Below are positions 35,141-43,391 of a DNA stretch of 64,000 nt, in pieces. The notes under the pieces were generated by a model. The model was not told where the DNA came from. It worked only from the letters and a program-made list of their open reading frames with translations, and searched no databases. The position numbers and the translations under genes are program-made. How positions within the stretch are numbered: position 1 is the first letter of the stretch; every line of letters starts with the position of its first letter. Source of the stretch: Paenibacillus sp. FSL R7-0204 (GTDB taxonomy: Bacteria > Bacillota > Bacilli > Paenibacillales > Paenibacillaceae); the NCBI RefSeq assembly GCF_038002225.1, contig NZ_JBBOCA010000001.1, positions 2,480,001 through 2,544,000 of the forward strand, read 5' to 3'.

Positions 35141-35496
35141 GTAATCGGAAAACCGATCACAATTGAACCGGGGGCGCTACGTCAGCCGAATGTAATCGGA
35201 AAACCGATCACAATTGGACCGGGCGCGCTACGTCGGCCGAATGTAATCGGAAAACCGATCACAATTGGACCGGGCGCGCTACGTCGGCCGAATGTAATCG
35301 GAAAACCGATCACAATTGAACCGGGGGCGCTACGTCAGCCGAATGTAATCGGAAAACCGATCACAATTGGACCGGGGGCGCCGCGTTGGCCAAATGTAAT
35401 CGAAAAACCGATCACAATGGACCGGACGCGCCGCGTAGGCCAAATGTAATCGAAAAACCGATCACAATTGGATCGGGTGCGCCGCATCGGCCAGTT
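35141..35496. repeat. tandem array of seven 51-bp units
   Basis: Units start at 35141, 35192, 35243, 35294, 35345, 35396 and 35446; each begins GTAATCGGAAAACCGATCAC or GTAATCGAAAAACCGATCAC. The unit carries the small hairpin ATCGG-aaa(a)-CCGAT and a GC-rich part GGCGC...GGCC. Units 2 and 3 are identical and units 1 and 4 are identical; the last two are diverged and the sixth is 50 bases. The length being a multiple of three keeps several frames open, which gives false coding signals. Around it, 35039-35810 holds no credible gene. Confidence 0.9.
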
Positions 35497-35654
35497 GGAA
35501 AGTAGCAGATTGAGCAGACAGCAGGGGAAGAGGCACAGAATGTCGCCATCTGAGTAACTATCCAGCATAGCCAGCCGCCACCAGAATGAGCATCCCATCG
35601 AATAAGCACGTAGAAACAAAGCCGCATCACCGTCCCGGGTCTATCTCACTGCAC

Positions 35655-35687
35655 TTTTCTTTAATTTGACCAGCGAATCTTTAATTT
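35655..35687 (+). promoter_or_regulatory. direct repeat before the GH85 gene, candidate YesN site
   Basis: TCTTTAATTT occurs at 35658 and 35678, 20 bases apart. The first copy sits in TTTCTTTAATTTGAC, similar to two sequences before the binding-protein gene at 43.2 kb. TATATAGT at about 35716-35723 could be the -10. Confidence 0.4.
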
Positions 35688-35810
35688 CGCTTCTATTAGT
35701 CCCCGCATGAGCTGCTATATAGTAACCTTGATCACTATTATTCAGAAGGAAGATTCATCCAGTTATTATGAATGCGTTCTCATCAAACTGAAGAATGAGG
35801 AGAGTGAACA

Positions 35811-38618
35811 ATGGTAGCTACATCCCGGACACACAGAATTCGTAAGCTGACTTCAGCGGTATTAGGTACAGCGCTGCTGGTGACCCTGCTGCCGCAGACA
35901 GCCATGGCCGGAGACACCTGGCCGTTCAAAGGGGAAAGCGCACACGGTGCCAATCAGCCCAGCGTACACGGCTATACCAGCCAGCACATTGCGGACTGGA
36001 GTCCGCAGAGAGATCAGGACGCGGCGCTGCTGCGCTCACGGGTTCCGTTGCAGCAGCGGATTGCACCTTTCCAGCAGACTCAGGCCAATCCGGCGCTGAA
36101 TCCGGCGGTGCAGATGATGAATGTTGCGGGCGATTATGGCAATGCTTTTATCGAGAATGCCCCGTACACCAACAAGTTCGCCCAGTACCACTTCAACTTC
36201 TGGCAGTACATTGACTATTATTCCTACTGGCACGGAACAGCGACAGCGTATACACCGCCGGAATATTACGACGATCTGGCCCAGTCTGACTGGCAGCAGA
36301 AATGGTTCGAGTTCGGCATGCTGAACATTCCGAATCCTACCTATACCGATGCCGCGCATAAGAATGGGGTTATGTCGCTGGCCGGAGTGTTCTTCTCGAA
36401 CAATGACCGGGGACAGCAGACCTATAAGCAGATGATCGTGAAGGACGCGAGCGGGAAGTTCCCGGTAGCCGAGAAAATGATTGAAATGGCCGAATATTTC
36501 GGGTATGACGGGTACTTCCTGAATCAGGAGGAGCAGAATCCGAATGTGGCGACAGCGGATCTTCCCGATTATATTGCTTTTATGAAAGCGCTACAGGATG
36601 GCGGGCTGTATGTGCAGTGGTACGATTCCCTGAATACAGCCACGGGAGCCAATGTCTTCGCCAGAACCTTCAATAACAATAATATCTCCATGCTCTACGA
36701 TAAAGCGGCCCACAAGCCGGTGTCGAATTCGTTTTTCTTCGATTACGGTATGGGCAGCTCGCAGATTACCTCGGCGGCGAATTACTTGAATTCCTTCAAT
36801 GCGGCCCAGGGGACGAGCTACAATCTCTTTGAGACCGGCTTCGCGGGACTTGAAGCCGGGCGCGACCGCTTCAAGAGCGTGCAAGGCTCAGCCTTGAGCA
36901 GCAAGCTGGCCGGGGGAATTCCACGGACCAGCCTGGCGACACTGGGCGCGGACTTTGTCCATGCCGGTCTGGATGAGGATATGAACAAGTCCTGGCCGGT
37001 CTCGAAACGTACGGATAACAACTACCAGTGGATGACGAACCTGCGCGAGCAGCTATGGTGGTCAGGACCACAGGTGAACCCGAAGAATACAGCGGTGTCT
37101 TCCAATAATACGGTAGCCGATGTGTATGCCGATAACCGCTACTGGCCGGGGATTGCTTCGGTTATTGCCGAGCGCTCGGTGGTGAAGGATTCTAACTTCT
37201 ATACTAGCTTCAATACCGGCCACGGCCTCTCTTATTACAAGGATGGAGCGGTATCCAGCGCGGCGGAATGGTCGAATATGAGCCTGCAGGATGTTCCGGT
37301 CACCTGGCAATGGTGGCAGGATACTTCAGGCAACCGTCTGAACGTGGACTTCGATTATGGTCCGGGTTATGACCAGACCGCCAATTCGCGTATGAATTAC
37401 CAGCAGCTTGGCGGTTACAACGGCGGCAGCTCGCTGGCAGTGAGCGGGAATCTGAACAGCGAGAACTTCCTGCGTCTCTACAAGAGCGAGCTTGCCGTGA
37501 AGGCTGGTTCCAAGCTGTCCGTTGTCTACAACAAGCCGTCGGCAGACGATGCCACAGTGCTTAGCGCAGGCCTCATCTTCCGCGATAACCCGAATCAAGT
37601 AGTGAAGATTCCTATTGCGAATAGCGGGAAGCACACCACGGGCTGGACCACGGCCGAGCTTAATCTTGGTGCTTATGCCGGGCGGGAGATTGCGGCTTTC
37701 GGCCTGGTGTTCGCCCCTGGAGCCACTCCAACCGCCAATTACCAGATGAACATCGGCCAGCTGCGGATTCATGACGGCTCGGCGGTCCGGACTGCGGCTC
37801 CTGCCGGTCTCTCTATTGCCCAGGCACTGCCGGGCATGAATGAGATGATCGTGAAGTGGAATATGGACACCGATTACTCCAAGGTGAAGCAATATAATGT
37901 GTACGTGAACGATATCTATATGGGCGGAAAATATGATGAGACCTTCTATATCAAGAAGCTTCCGGCCAAATCCGGCGTGCTGAAGGTGGCGGCTGTAGGT
38001 GCAGACGGGCTTGAGGGCGATCCGGCCACGCTGTCCTTCGACCTGAATGCTGCGGTATCCAAGGTGACTGCCGAATCCGCTGCGAATGGAGACTTCCTGG
38101 TAAAGTGGACGAATCCCGCCGCAGCCCAGGGAAGTATCAAGGTAATAGTGAAGTCGGTGAACTGGACTACCACGCCGCAGCCGGTATCGAAGGAATTGAC
38201 TGTGCTGCAGGGTGCGACCTCAGCGCTGTTCCAGAATATGCCCGTTAACGGAGATGAGTATACGGTTACCGTTCAAGCCGGAAATACCGATAAAATAACC
38301 TATAACGGAACGTTCACCGACAAGGTGTCCGAGCCTTATGCAGAGAACTGGTCCTGGAACGGCAATACGCTGAACCTGCCGATGCCAAGCACCCGGGACT
38401 GGCGGTATATGTACATTAACGAAGACGGCCAGAACCGGTCGTTCCCGGTCACCTATCTGTCCGGTGCTGCGGGCATGAAGCCGATGATCATCCGCGGCCG
38501 CACGACTAAGGCTGCGCTGAGCTTCACCTCTACCGCGGCAACAGTTACAGTGGTCATGGAGGATTACAGCGGCAACAAGTCGCAGCCTGTATACCTTAAA
38601 GGCCAACCAACGCCGTAA
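35811..38618 (+). CDS. secreted endo-beta-N-acetylglucosaminidase, GH85
   Basis: Cuts the chitobiose core of N-glycans and releases the oligosaccharide from glycoproteins. The 935-residue protein has a signal peptide (about 1-33, cleavage after TAMA). The GH85 barrel (about 34-400) carries DGYFLNQE with catalytic Asn238 and Glu240, the Asn/Glu pair used for substrate-assisted catalysis. DTWPFKGESAHGANQPSVHGY and QYHFNFWQYIDYYSYWHG are family landmarks. Later regions are a jelly-roll module (about 520-660) and beta-sandwich Fn3-like modules (about 665-935). There is no LPxTG or SLH anchor, so it is probably released. A terminator follows, then a two-component system. It starts the N-glycan locus. 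Confidence 0.93.
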   Translation: MVATSRTHRIRKLTSAVLGTALLVTLLPQTAMAGDTWPFKGESAHGANQPSVHGYTSQHIADWSPQRDQDAALLRSRVPLQQRIAPFQQTQANPALNPAVQMMNVAGDYGNAFIENAPYTNKFAQYHFNFWQYIDYYSYWHGTATAYTPPEYYDDLAQSDWQQKWFEFGMLNIPNPTYTDAAHKNGVMSLAGVFFSNNDRGQQTYKQMIVKDASGKFPVAEKMIEMAEYFGYDGYFLNQEEQNPNVATADLPDYIAFMKALQDGGLYVQWYDSLNTATGANVFARTFNNNNISMLYDKAAHKPVSNSFFFDYGMGSSQITSAANYLNSFNAAQGTSYNLFETGFAGLEAGRDRFKSVQGSALSSKLAGGIPRTSLATLGADFVHAGLDEDMNKSWPVSKRTDNNYQWMTNLREQLWWSGPQVNPKNTAVSSNNTVADVYADNRYWPGIASVIAERSVVKDSNFYTSFNTGHGLSYYKDGAVSSAAEWSNMSLQDVPVTWQWWQDTSGNRLNVDFDYGPGYDQTANSRMNYQQLGGYNGGSSLAVSGNLNSENFLRLYKSELAVKAGSKLSVVYNKPSADDATVLSAGLIFRDNPNQVVKIPIANSGKHTTGWTTAELNLGAYAGREIAAFGLVFAPGATPTANYQMNIGQLRIHDGSAVRTAAPAGLSIAQALPGMNEMIVKWNMDTDYSKVKQYNVYVNDIYMGGKYDETFYIKKLPAKSGVLKVAAVGADGLEGDPATLSFDLNAAVSKVTAESAANGDFLVKWTNPAAAQGSIKVIVKSVNWTTTPQPVSKELTVLQGATSALFQNMPVNGDEYTVTVQAGNTDKITYNGTFTDKVSEPYAENWSWNGNTLNLPMPSTRDWRYMYINEDGQNRSFPVTYLSGAAGMKPMIIRGRTTKAALSFTSTAATVTVVMEDYSGNKSQPVYLKGQPTP

Positions 38619-38659
38619 GGCGCGGGTAGGGAATAAGTACCGCCCATTCTGCACAACAT

Positions 38660-38713
38660 ACACAAAGCGCTCACCCTCTGGCAAAATTAGCAGGGGGGAG
38701 CGCTTCTTGTGTA
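38660..38713 (+). terminator. probable terminator after GH85
   Basis: ACACAAAGCGCTC pairs with GAGCGCTTCTTGTGT with a small bulge, enclosing a second partial stem ACCCTCTG/CAGGGGG. The T tract is weak. Confidence 0.5.
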
Positions 38714-38763
38714 TCCCGGCTAGCCGTGCCTGCAAGGCTAGCAACTATGTTAGGAGGTGAATG

Positions 38764-40587
38764 ATGCGAAGCCTTTCGCTGTACCGCAAGTATTTTAAAG
38801 ACAATATGTTCCTGCGCTTCACGCTAATCGTGTCCTGTATTTTCATAGCCACCATTATCGCTTTCTCTTATCTGGTGCTGCTGTTAATCTCGGATTCGGC
38901 TGTGCAGCGCCAGATGGATATCCAGCGCAAGAGTATGGAGAGCGTCAGCAACTATGTGGAGAACAAATATCAATCTGTTCAGGATATGCTCCGTGATGTG
39001 TACAGGGACGCGAGTCTAGCCAGTAATACGACCTTCCTGCTGGAGAATCCCTTAAGCGATTATATCGAGCACCGGCTGGACCGCTTTCTTCTGGGAGAAC
39101 AGTCCACCTCGAACGCCATCCAGTATTTCCAGAACAAGATTGACGATGACCCCGATATCCGTGGCCTGATTCTGTACAGCGCCAACCAGCAGGTGATGTA
39201 TTATTATGACAACCGCCGGCAGTTCGAGCGGATCTCGACCAATGCGGCGCATTCTTTTGTCCCCGATTCAATGGTGCTGGGTGAGGAGAGTGTCGTCTCG
39301 GTTCCGAATATCTGGGTGCTGAAAAGTATAGGTATGCCGGCAGCCCCGCTGTTCTCTGTGAAAATACCCATCAATAATAAGTCCTCGCTGCTCAATATCG
39401 GCCAGCTGCTGGTCTACTTCGATTCCGAGGCCATCTGGCAGGCCATGAATAATTATAAGCAGGACTTCAAAGGCGACATCCTTGTGCTCTCGGCCCAGAA
39501 TGAAGTCATCTTCGATTCCTCAGGGAAGGGATACGGCCGGAAGCTGCCGAAGCTGCAAGAAATTAACGCTGGCGAGGAATTTACGATAGAGGGAATGGTC
39601 GTCACGAGTCTGACACAGAGCCAGGCGGGTTATACAGTGGTCAGCCTGATCTCGAAGCAGGAGCTGGCTGAGACCTACAGTAGTGCGCAGAGCACCATTG
39701 TGTCCATCGCACTGGTCTGTATTCTGTTTGCCGTGCTGCTGCCGGCAATGTTCATATCTAATTTTGCCAAACGGACCCACCGCATTATCCGCTTCACCCG
39801 CAAAGTCAAGAACGGGGATCTGAACACCCGGATTGTGGACGGCAAGGAAGATGAATTAGGCCAGATTGCCAAGAGCTTCAACAGCATGCTGGATGAACTG
39901 AACCAATATATCGACCAGGTCTATAAGGCGGAAATCAAACAGAAGCATACGGAGATCGCTACGCTGGAGGCCAGGGTGAATCCGCATTTTCTGTATAATA
40001 CATTAGAGGTTATTCGGATGCGGGCGATTTCGAGCGGGGCGAAGGATGTGGGGGAAATGATCTACAGCCTGTCCATGCTGTTCAAGTCGTACGTCCGTCC
40101 GAAGCTGAAATATACGTTCAAGGATGAGCTGGAGGCCTGCCGCCTGTATCTGGAATTATTCCGTATCCGGTACAAGGACAGGTTCGCGTATACCATCGAA
40201 TGCCGCCCGGAGCTGGAGGAGCTTCCTGTACTCAAAATGTCGCTGCAGCCGGTCATTGAAAACTATGTTCTGCACGGCATGCGGACAGGGCAGACTGATA
40301 ATGTGATCCGTATTGTGATCACAGCGGAGCCGGAGCATATCCGGGTCAGGGTTACGGATAACGGCAAGGGCATTGCGGAGGAGCGGCTGGTCCGGCTCCG
40401 CGAGGTGCTGGAGGATCACGGCGAGTTGTCCGGGTCCGAGTCGTTCGGGCTGCGCAGTATTCATGAGCGGCTGAGACTGATGTACGGCAAGCCCTACGGC
40501 GTAGATCTGGAAAGTGAGGTGGGCACCGGAACAGAGGTTACGATTACTTTTCCATACCCGCTGAAGGAGGAGAACGCAGATGTATAA
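38764..40587 (+). CDS. YesM-type sensor histidine kinase
   Basis: Membrane sensor for an extracellular sugar signal, probably N-glycan fragments by context. Of about 607 residues, helix 1 is at about 18-42, an extracytoplasmic dCache-like domain lies at about 43-290, and helix 2 at about 300-322, followed by HAMP (about 325-375). The His_kinase domain carries EARVNPHFLYNTLEVIRMR with phosphoacceptor His408, and the HATPase part has MSLQPVIENYVLHG, VTDNGKGI and SFGLRSIHERL. Two ATG codons follow AGGAGGTGA; the second gives the better spacing. Its last eight bases (ATGTATAA) overlap the start of the response regulator, so the two are translationally coupled. Confidence 0.92.
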   Translation: MRSLSLYRKYFKDNMFLRFTLIVSCIFIATIIAFSYLVLLLISDSAVQRQMDIQRKSMESVSNYVENKYQSVQDMLRDVYRDASLASNTTFLLENPLSDYIEHRLDRFLLGEQSTSNAIQYFQNKIDDDPDIRGLILYSANQQVMYYYDNRRQFERISTNAAHSFVPDSMVLGEESVVSVPNIWVLKSIGMPAAPLFSVKIPINNKSSLLNIGQLLVYFDSEAIWQAMNNYKQDFKGDILVLSAQNEVIFDSSGKGYGRKLPKLQEINAGEEFTIEGMVVTSLTQSQAGYTVVSLISKQELAETYSSAQSTIVSIALVCILFAVLLPAMFISNFAKRTHRIIRFTRKVKNGDLNTRIVDGKEDELGQIAKSFNSMLDELNQYIDQVYKAEIKQKHTEIATLEARVNPHFLYNTLEVIRMRAISSGAKDVGEMIYSLSMLFKSYVRPKLKYTFKDELEACRLYLELFRIRYKDRFAYTIECRPELEELPVLKMSLQPVIENYVLHGMRTGQTDNVIRIVITAEPEHIRVRVTDNGKGIAEERLVRLREVLEDHGELSGSESFGLRSIHERLRLMYGKPYGVDLESEVGTGTEVTITFPYPLKEENADV

Positions 40588-42097
40588 GGTGTTTATTGTG
40601 GATGATGAGCCGTTCATTCTTAGCGGCCTGCAGGATATATTGGATTGGGAGGAGCTGGGCCTCACGATTGCCGGGCAGGCGGAGAACGGGCAGGAAGCGC
40701 TGGAGCAGCTGCGGGAGATTCCGGCCGATATTCTGATTACCGATATCTCCATGCCGGTGATGACCGGTCTTGAGCTGATCCGCGCCGTCCGGGAATTCCG
40801 CCCGGACATGAAGGTGGTGGTGCTGAGCGGCTTCGATGAATTCATGTATGTGAAGGAAGGCCTGTCACTCGGGATCGAGAACTATCTGCTGAAGCCGATT
40901 AATCTGGAGGAATTCCAGCAGACGCTGGAGACGATTGTGGAGAAGCTGAACGTCTCCAGGCTGGATATGCAGTGGTGGGAATATACGAATTCCGTGCTAA
41001 AGGATAATGTGCTGCTGCGCTGGCTGCGGGGGCAGATTGATCCGCAGGAGCGCTCCGAGCGGCTGAATCTGATCGGTCTGCCGCTCAGCAGCCGTTATGT
41101 GCAGGTTGCCCTGCTACAGGTAGAGCCGGCAACGGATACCTTCAGGAAGAGGGTATCCGATCTGGCTGAGGCCGAGGCTTCGTTCTTCATGTTCTGGGAT
41201 TCGGATAATGATCTGGTGCTGATACATAACTATGAAGAAGTCTCCGCCGGTGCGGCGGAGATGGCGTGCATGCTGGAGGAGATTAACGGCTTATGCACCG
41301 GCGGTGAGAAGCTGCGCTCGGCAGTGGGGTCGCCTGTGTACGGGGGGGACGCCGCTCCTGCAAGCTATGAGCAGGCGAAGCAGGCGCAGGAGTTCCTGGA
41401 GATTCACCCGGAGCGCAGCAGCATCTATTATGAGCAGCTGAGGGACCGGAAGGAGGATCTGGGGTCGGTCCTGCCGGGCGACTGGAGTGATTACGCCAAG
41501 CTCATTATGTCCAAGAATGCGGCGGGGCTGTCGGAGCAGCTGGAGCTATATTTTGCAGCCCCAAGTATGGACGGGTTAACGCCAGCGATGCTGGAGGAGA
41601 TCTCGCTGGAATGGATTCTGTTCTTCCGGGTGCTGATCAAGGATATCCGCAGTGAAACGGAGCGGGAGTGTATTGCGGAGGGCTTGACGGCGATCCGCCG
41701 GGCGAATTCGCTGCCCGCACTGTCCGCTGCGCTCCGGCAGACCTCGGCAGGCATCATCGGGCTGCTGGACCGGGAGCTGAAGAGTCCGGTGGTGAATCAG
41801 GTGCTGAATTATATCGCGAAATCGTACAGTGAGGATCTGTCGCTGAAGAAGCTGGGCTTCATGTTCAACATTCATCCGGTGTATCTGGGACAGCTGTTCC
41901 ATAAGACGACCGGTGAATCGTTTGCGGAATATATGAACCGCTACCGGATCGATAAGGCCAAGGAGCAGCTCCGCTCAACGAACCTGAAGGTTCAGGAGAT
42001 CGCCAGGAATGTAGGGTACTGGGAAATGGGCTATTTCTACAAGCAATTCAAGAAATATGTCGGCATCTCGCCGACGGAATTCAAGGGGCTGCTGTGA
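40580..42097 (+). CDS. YesN-type response regulator with AraC DNA-binding domain
   Basis: Partner of the overlapping kinase gene. The 505-residue protein has a receiver domain (1-125) with acidic DDE at 9-11, phosphoacceptor Asp55 in ILITDISMP and Lys in YLLKPI. A long middle region (about 130-400) is typical of the class. The AraC double helix-turn-helix (about 405-505) includes VVNQVLNYIAKSYSEDLSLKKLGFMFNIHPVYLGQLFHKTTGESFAEYMNRYRIDKAKEQL and VQEIARNVGYWEMGYFYKQFKKYVG. It should activate the importer and glycosidase genes downstream and perhaps the GH85 gene upstream, since similar sequence elements lie before both. Confidence 0.93.
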   Translation: MYKVFIVDDEPFILSGLQDILDWEELGLTIAGQAENGQEALEQLREIPADILITDISMPVMTGLELIRAVREFRPDMKVVVLSGFDEFMYVKEGLSLGIENYLLKPINLEEFQQTLETIVEKLNVSRLDMQWWEYTNSVLKDNVLLRWLRGQIDPQERSERLNLIGLPLSSRYVQVALLQVEPATDTFRKRVSDLAEAEASFFMFWDSDNDLVLIHNYEEVSAGAAEMACMLEEINGLCTGGEKLRSAVGSPVYGGDAAPASYEQAKQAQEFLEIHPERSSIYYEQLRDRKEDLGSVLPGDWSDYAKLIMSKNAAGLSEQLELYFAAPSMDGLTPAMLEEISLEWILFFRVLIKDIRSETERECIAEGLTAIRRANSLPALSAALRQTSAGIIGLLDRELKSPVVNQVLNYIAKSYSEDLSLKKLGFMFNIHPVYLGQLFHKTTGESFAEYMNRYRIDKAKEQLRSTNLKVQEIARNVGYWEMGYFYKQFKKYVGISPTEFKGLL

Positions 42098-42127
42098 GGC
42101 GGCCCCAGAGTTAAATCGTTACATACA

Positions 42128-43132
42128 TTAGCCATGTAATTGTTGGAGAATATAGTTTGAACAATAACTCTCTTTTTCTGAGATGCTTTTTAACAGCCCT
42201 AATATAATTTTTGTATTATCAGGCTTATTTGTAATGTAGTTTTTTAGAATAATGTTTAAGGCGGTTTTAGAATTTTTAACATTACAGGCATAGCTAGTCA
42301 ACAGCTCTTCAGGCAGGTGATGGATGTAACCGTGATTTTGCAAGAACTCAATGCAGCTTTGCTTAAGTAAATGATATTCTTGGATGACATACATATTTCG
42401 GACTACAGAAGAGTGCTCCATTTTGTGTTTTTTGTGAAGATATACATCTTCCAGAAAGGAATAAATAGAATTTCCGTATGCAGCTACATTATGTTCAAGG
42501 CCGAATGTGGAATATTGGTCCTGAGACAAGTTTACGTTATGTTCAAATGAATGATAAATTTTGTCTAAATTAAGATCAAAAATTTGCCCGATATCCAATT
42601 CTAATATGTAGGTGAACCCCGCCCAGCCGTCCGTATACTGGTTATTCACAAGCCCCTCATAAATGGAAGCATACGGAACAAGGTGGGTACAATAAATCAT
42701 CTTATCGTTAAACCCGCAGACCTCAAATTCTTCCTTAAGGTCATCATATCCGTAAATGAATGTCTCGTGTATAAAATGTCTTTTTTGGTAGCTTGATCTG
42801 TTGTTTATATAAAATTCATCCATGAATAAATAAATATATTTCCCGGTGTCAATGTAATGCTTGAAAGTCTGGAGTAAATCTGAAAGGACTAAATCTGTAT
42901 TTTTAATTTTCTCTACGTTCAGTAACGGGTAGGTCTCGGGGTGATCAATTATATTTCCTGTATCAAATACAATGTCCAAGCTGAAATCATGTTCAAACAC
43001 TTTGAGATTTGTAAAATTAGTGTAAATCCAGTTATAGAAGCTGGGGTGAAAGGATGCCACGCTTAACGGAAAAGCATTATACAAATGTCCCCGAATCATT
43101 GGTTTTTGAATAGGCAGTATGTTTGCGTTCAA
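42128..43132 (-). CDS. BtrH/C39-like protein, orphan, AT-rich
   Basis: A 334-residue soluble protein. I recognise only the general pattern of BtrH_N-type proteins found near non-ribosomal peptide or ribosomal peptide clusters, in particular YIYLFMDEFYINNRSSYQKRHFIHE and FIYGYDDLKEEFEVCGF, which resemble a cysteine-protease-derived fold. The catalytic residues of a true C39 peptidase are not evident. Base composition is strongly AT-rich (TTT, AAA and ATA codons common), unlike the flanking sugar genes, and it lies on the opposite strand between the two-component pair and the importer. The start is TTG at 43132, nine bases after GGTGGAG. An earlier ATG is rejected because a TATAAT -10 lies inside that stretch. 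Confidence 0.7.
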   Translation of the reverse strand: MNANILPIQKPMIRGHLYNAFPLSVASFHPSFYNWIYTNFTNLKVFEHDFSLDIVFDTGNIIDHPETYPLLNVEKIKNTDLVLSDLLQTFKHYIDTGKYIYLFMDEFYINNRSSYQKRHFIHETFIYGYDDLKEEFEVCGFNDKMIYCTHLVPYASIYEGLVNNQYTDGWAGFTYILELDIGQIFDLNLDKIYHSFEHNVNLSQDQYSTFGLEHNVAAYGNSIYSFLEDVYLHKKHKMEHSSVVRNMYVIQEYHLLKQSCIEFLQNHGYIHHLPEELLTSYACNVKNSKTALNIILKNYITNKPDNTKIILGLLKSISEKESYCSNYILQQLHG

Positions 43133-43171
43133 TTTGCAATTCTCCACCTTTCTGTAAGCCATTGTCCTAAT

Positions 43172-43177
43172 ATTATA
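43172..43177 (-). promoter_or_regulatory. -10 element of the BtrH-like gene
   Basis: TATAAT on the minus strand, 40 bases before the TTG start. The -35 region is poor. It supports the downstream start codon. Confidence 0.5.
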
Positions 43178-43233
43178 CAGCATATATTTGGAAAAAGGTG
43201 GAGCGGTTTTTCTTTGTAAGCAGCGAATTAGTA

Positions 43234-43295
43234 TAGTCTTTCTTTATTTCATACCTGAAAATATATAGTTTTTCTTCTATTTGAAACTGCTTTCA
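43234..43295 (+). promoter_or_regulatory. repeats and cre-like site before the sugar-binding protein gene
   Basis: TAGTCTTTCTTTATTT at 43234 and TAGTTTTTCTTCTATTT at 43266 are near-copies 32 bases apart, candidate binding sites of the YesN regulator. TGAAACTGCTTTCA (43282-43295) matches the CcpA consensus except for one central position. TATAAA follows closely at about 43300. Confidence 0.4.
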
Positions 43296-43391
43296 TCTTA
43301 TAAAGTTAAGGTATAGCTCAAGGCAAGCAGCAGCCGGGACGATCCGGTAAGCCTGAAAGACCAGACAGCTAATTAAAAGGGGGTACGGCAA

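Noticed and set aside
35084..35449. Open frame across the 51-bp array coding for a repeated VIGKPITIEPGALRQPN-type peptide
   Set aside because: The unit length is a multiple of three, so frames on both strands stay open. One unit is 50 bases and shifts the frame, and there is no credible ribosome binding site.
35141..35496. Possible CRISPR array
   Set aside because: Units are contiguous near-identical copies with no unique spacers, and no cas genes are present.
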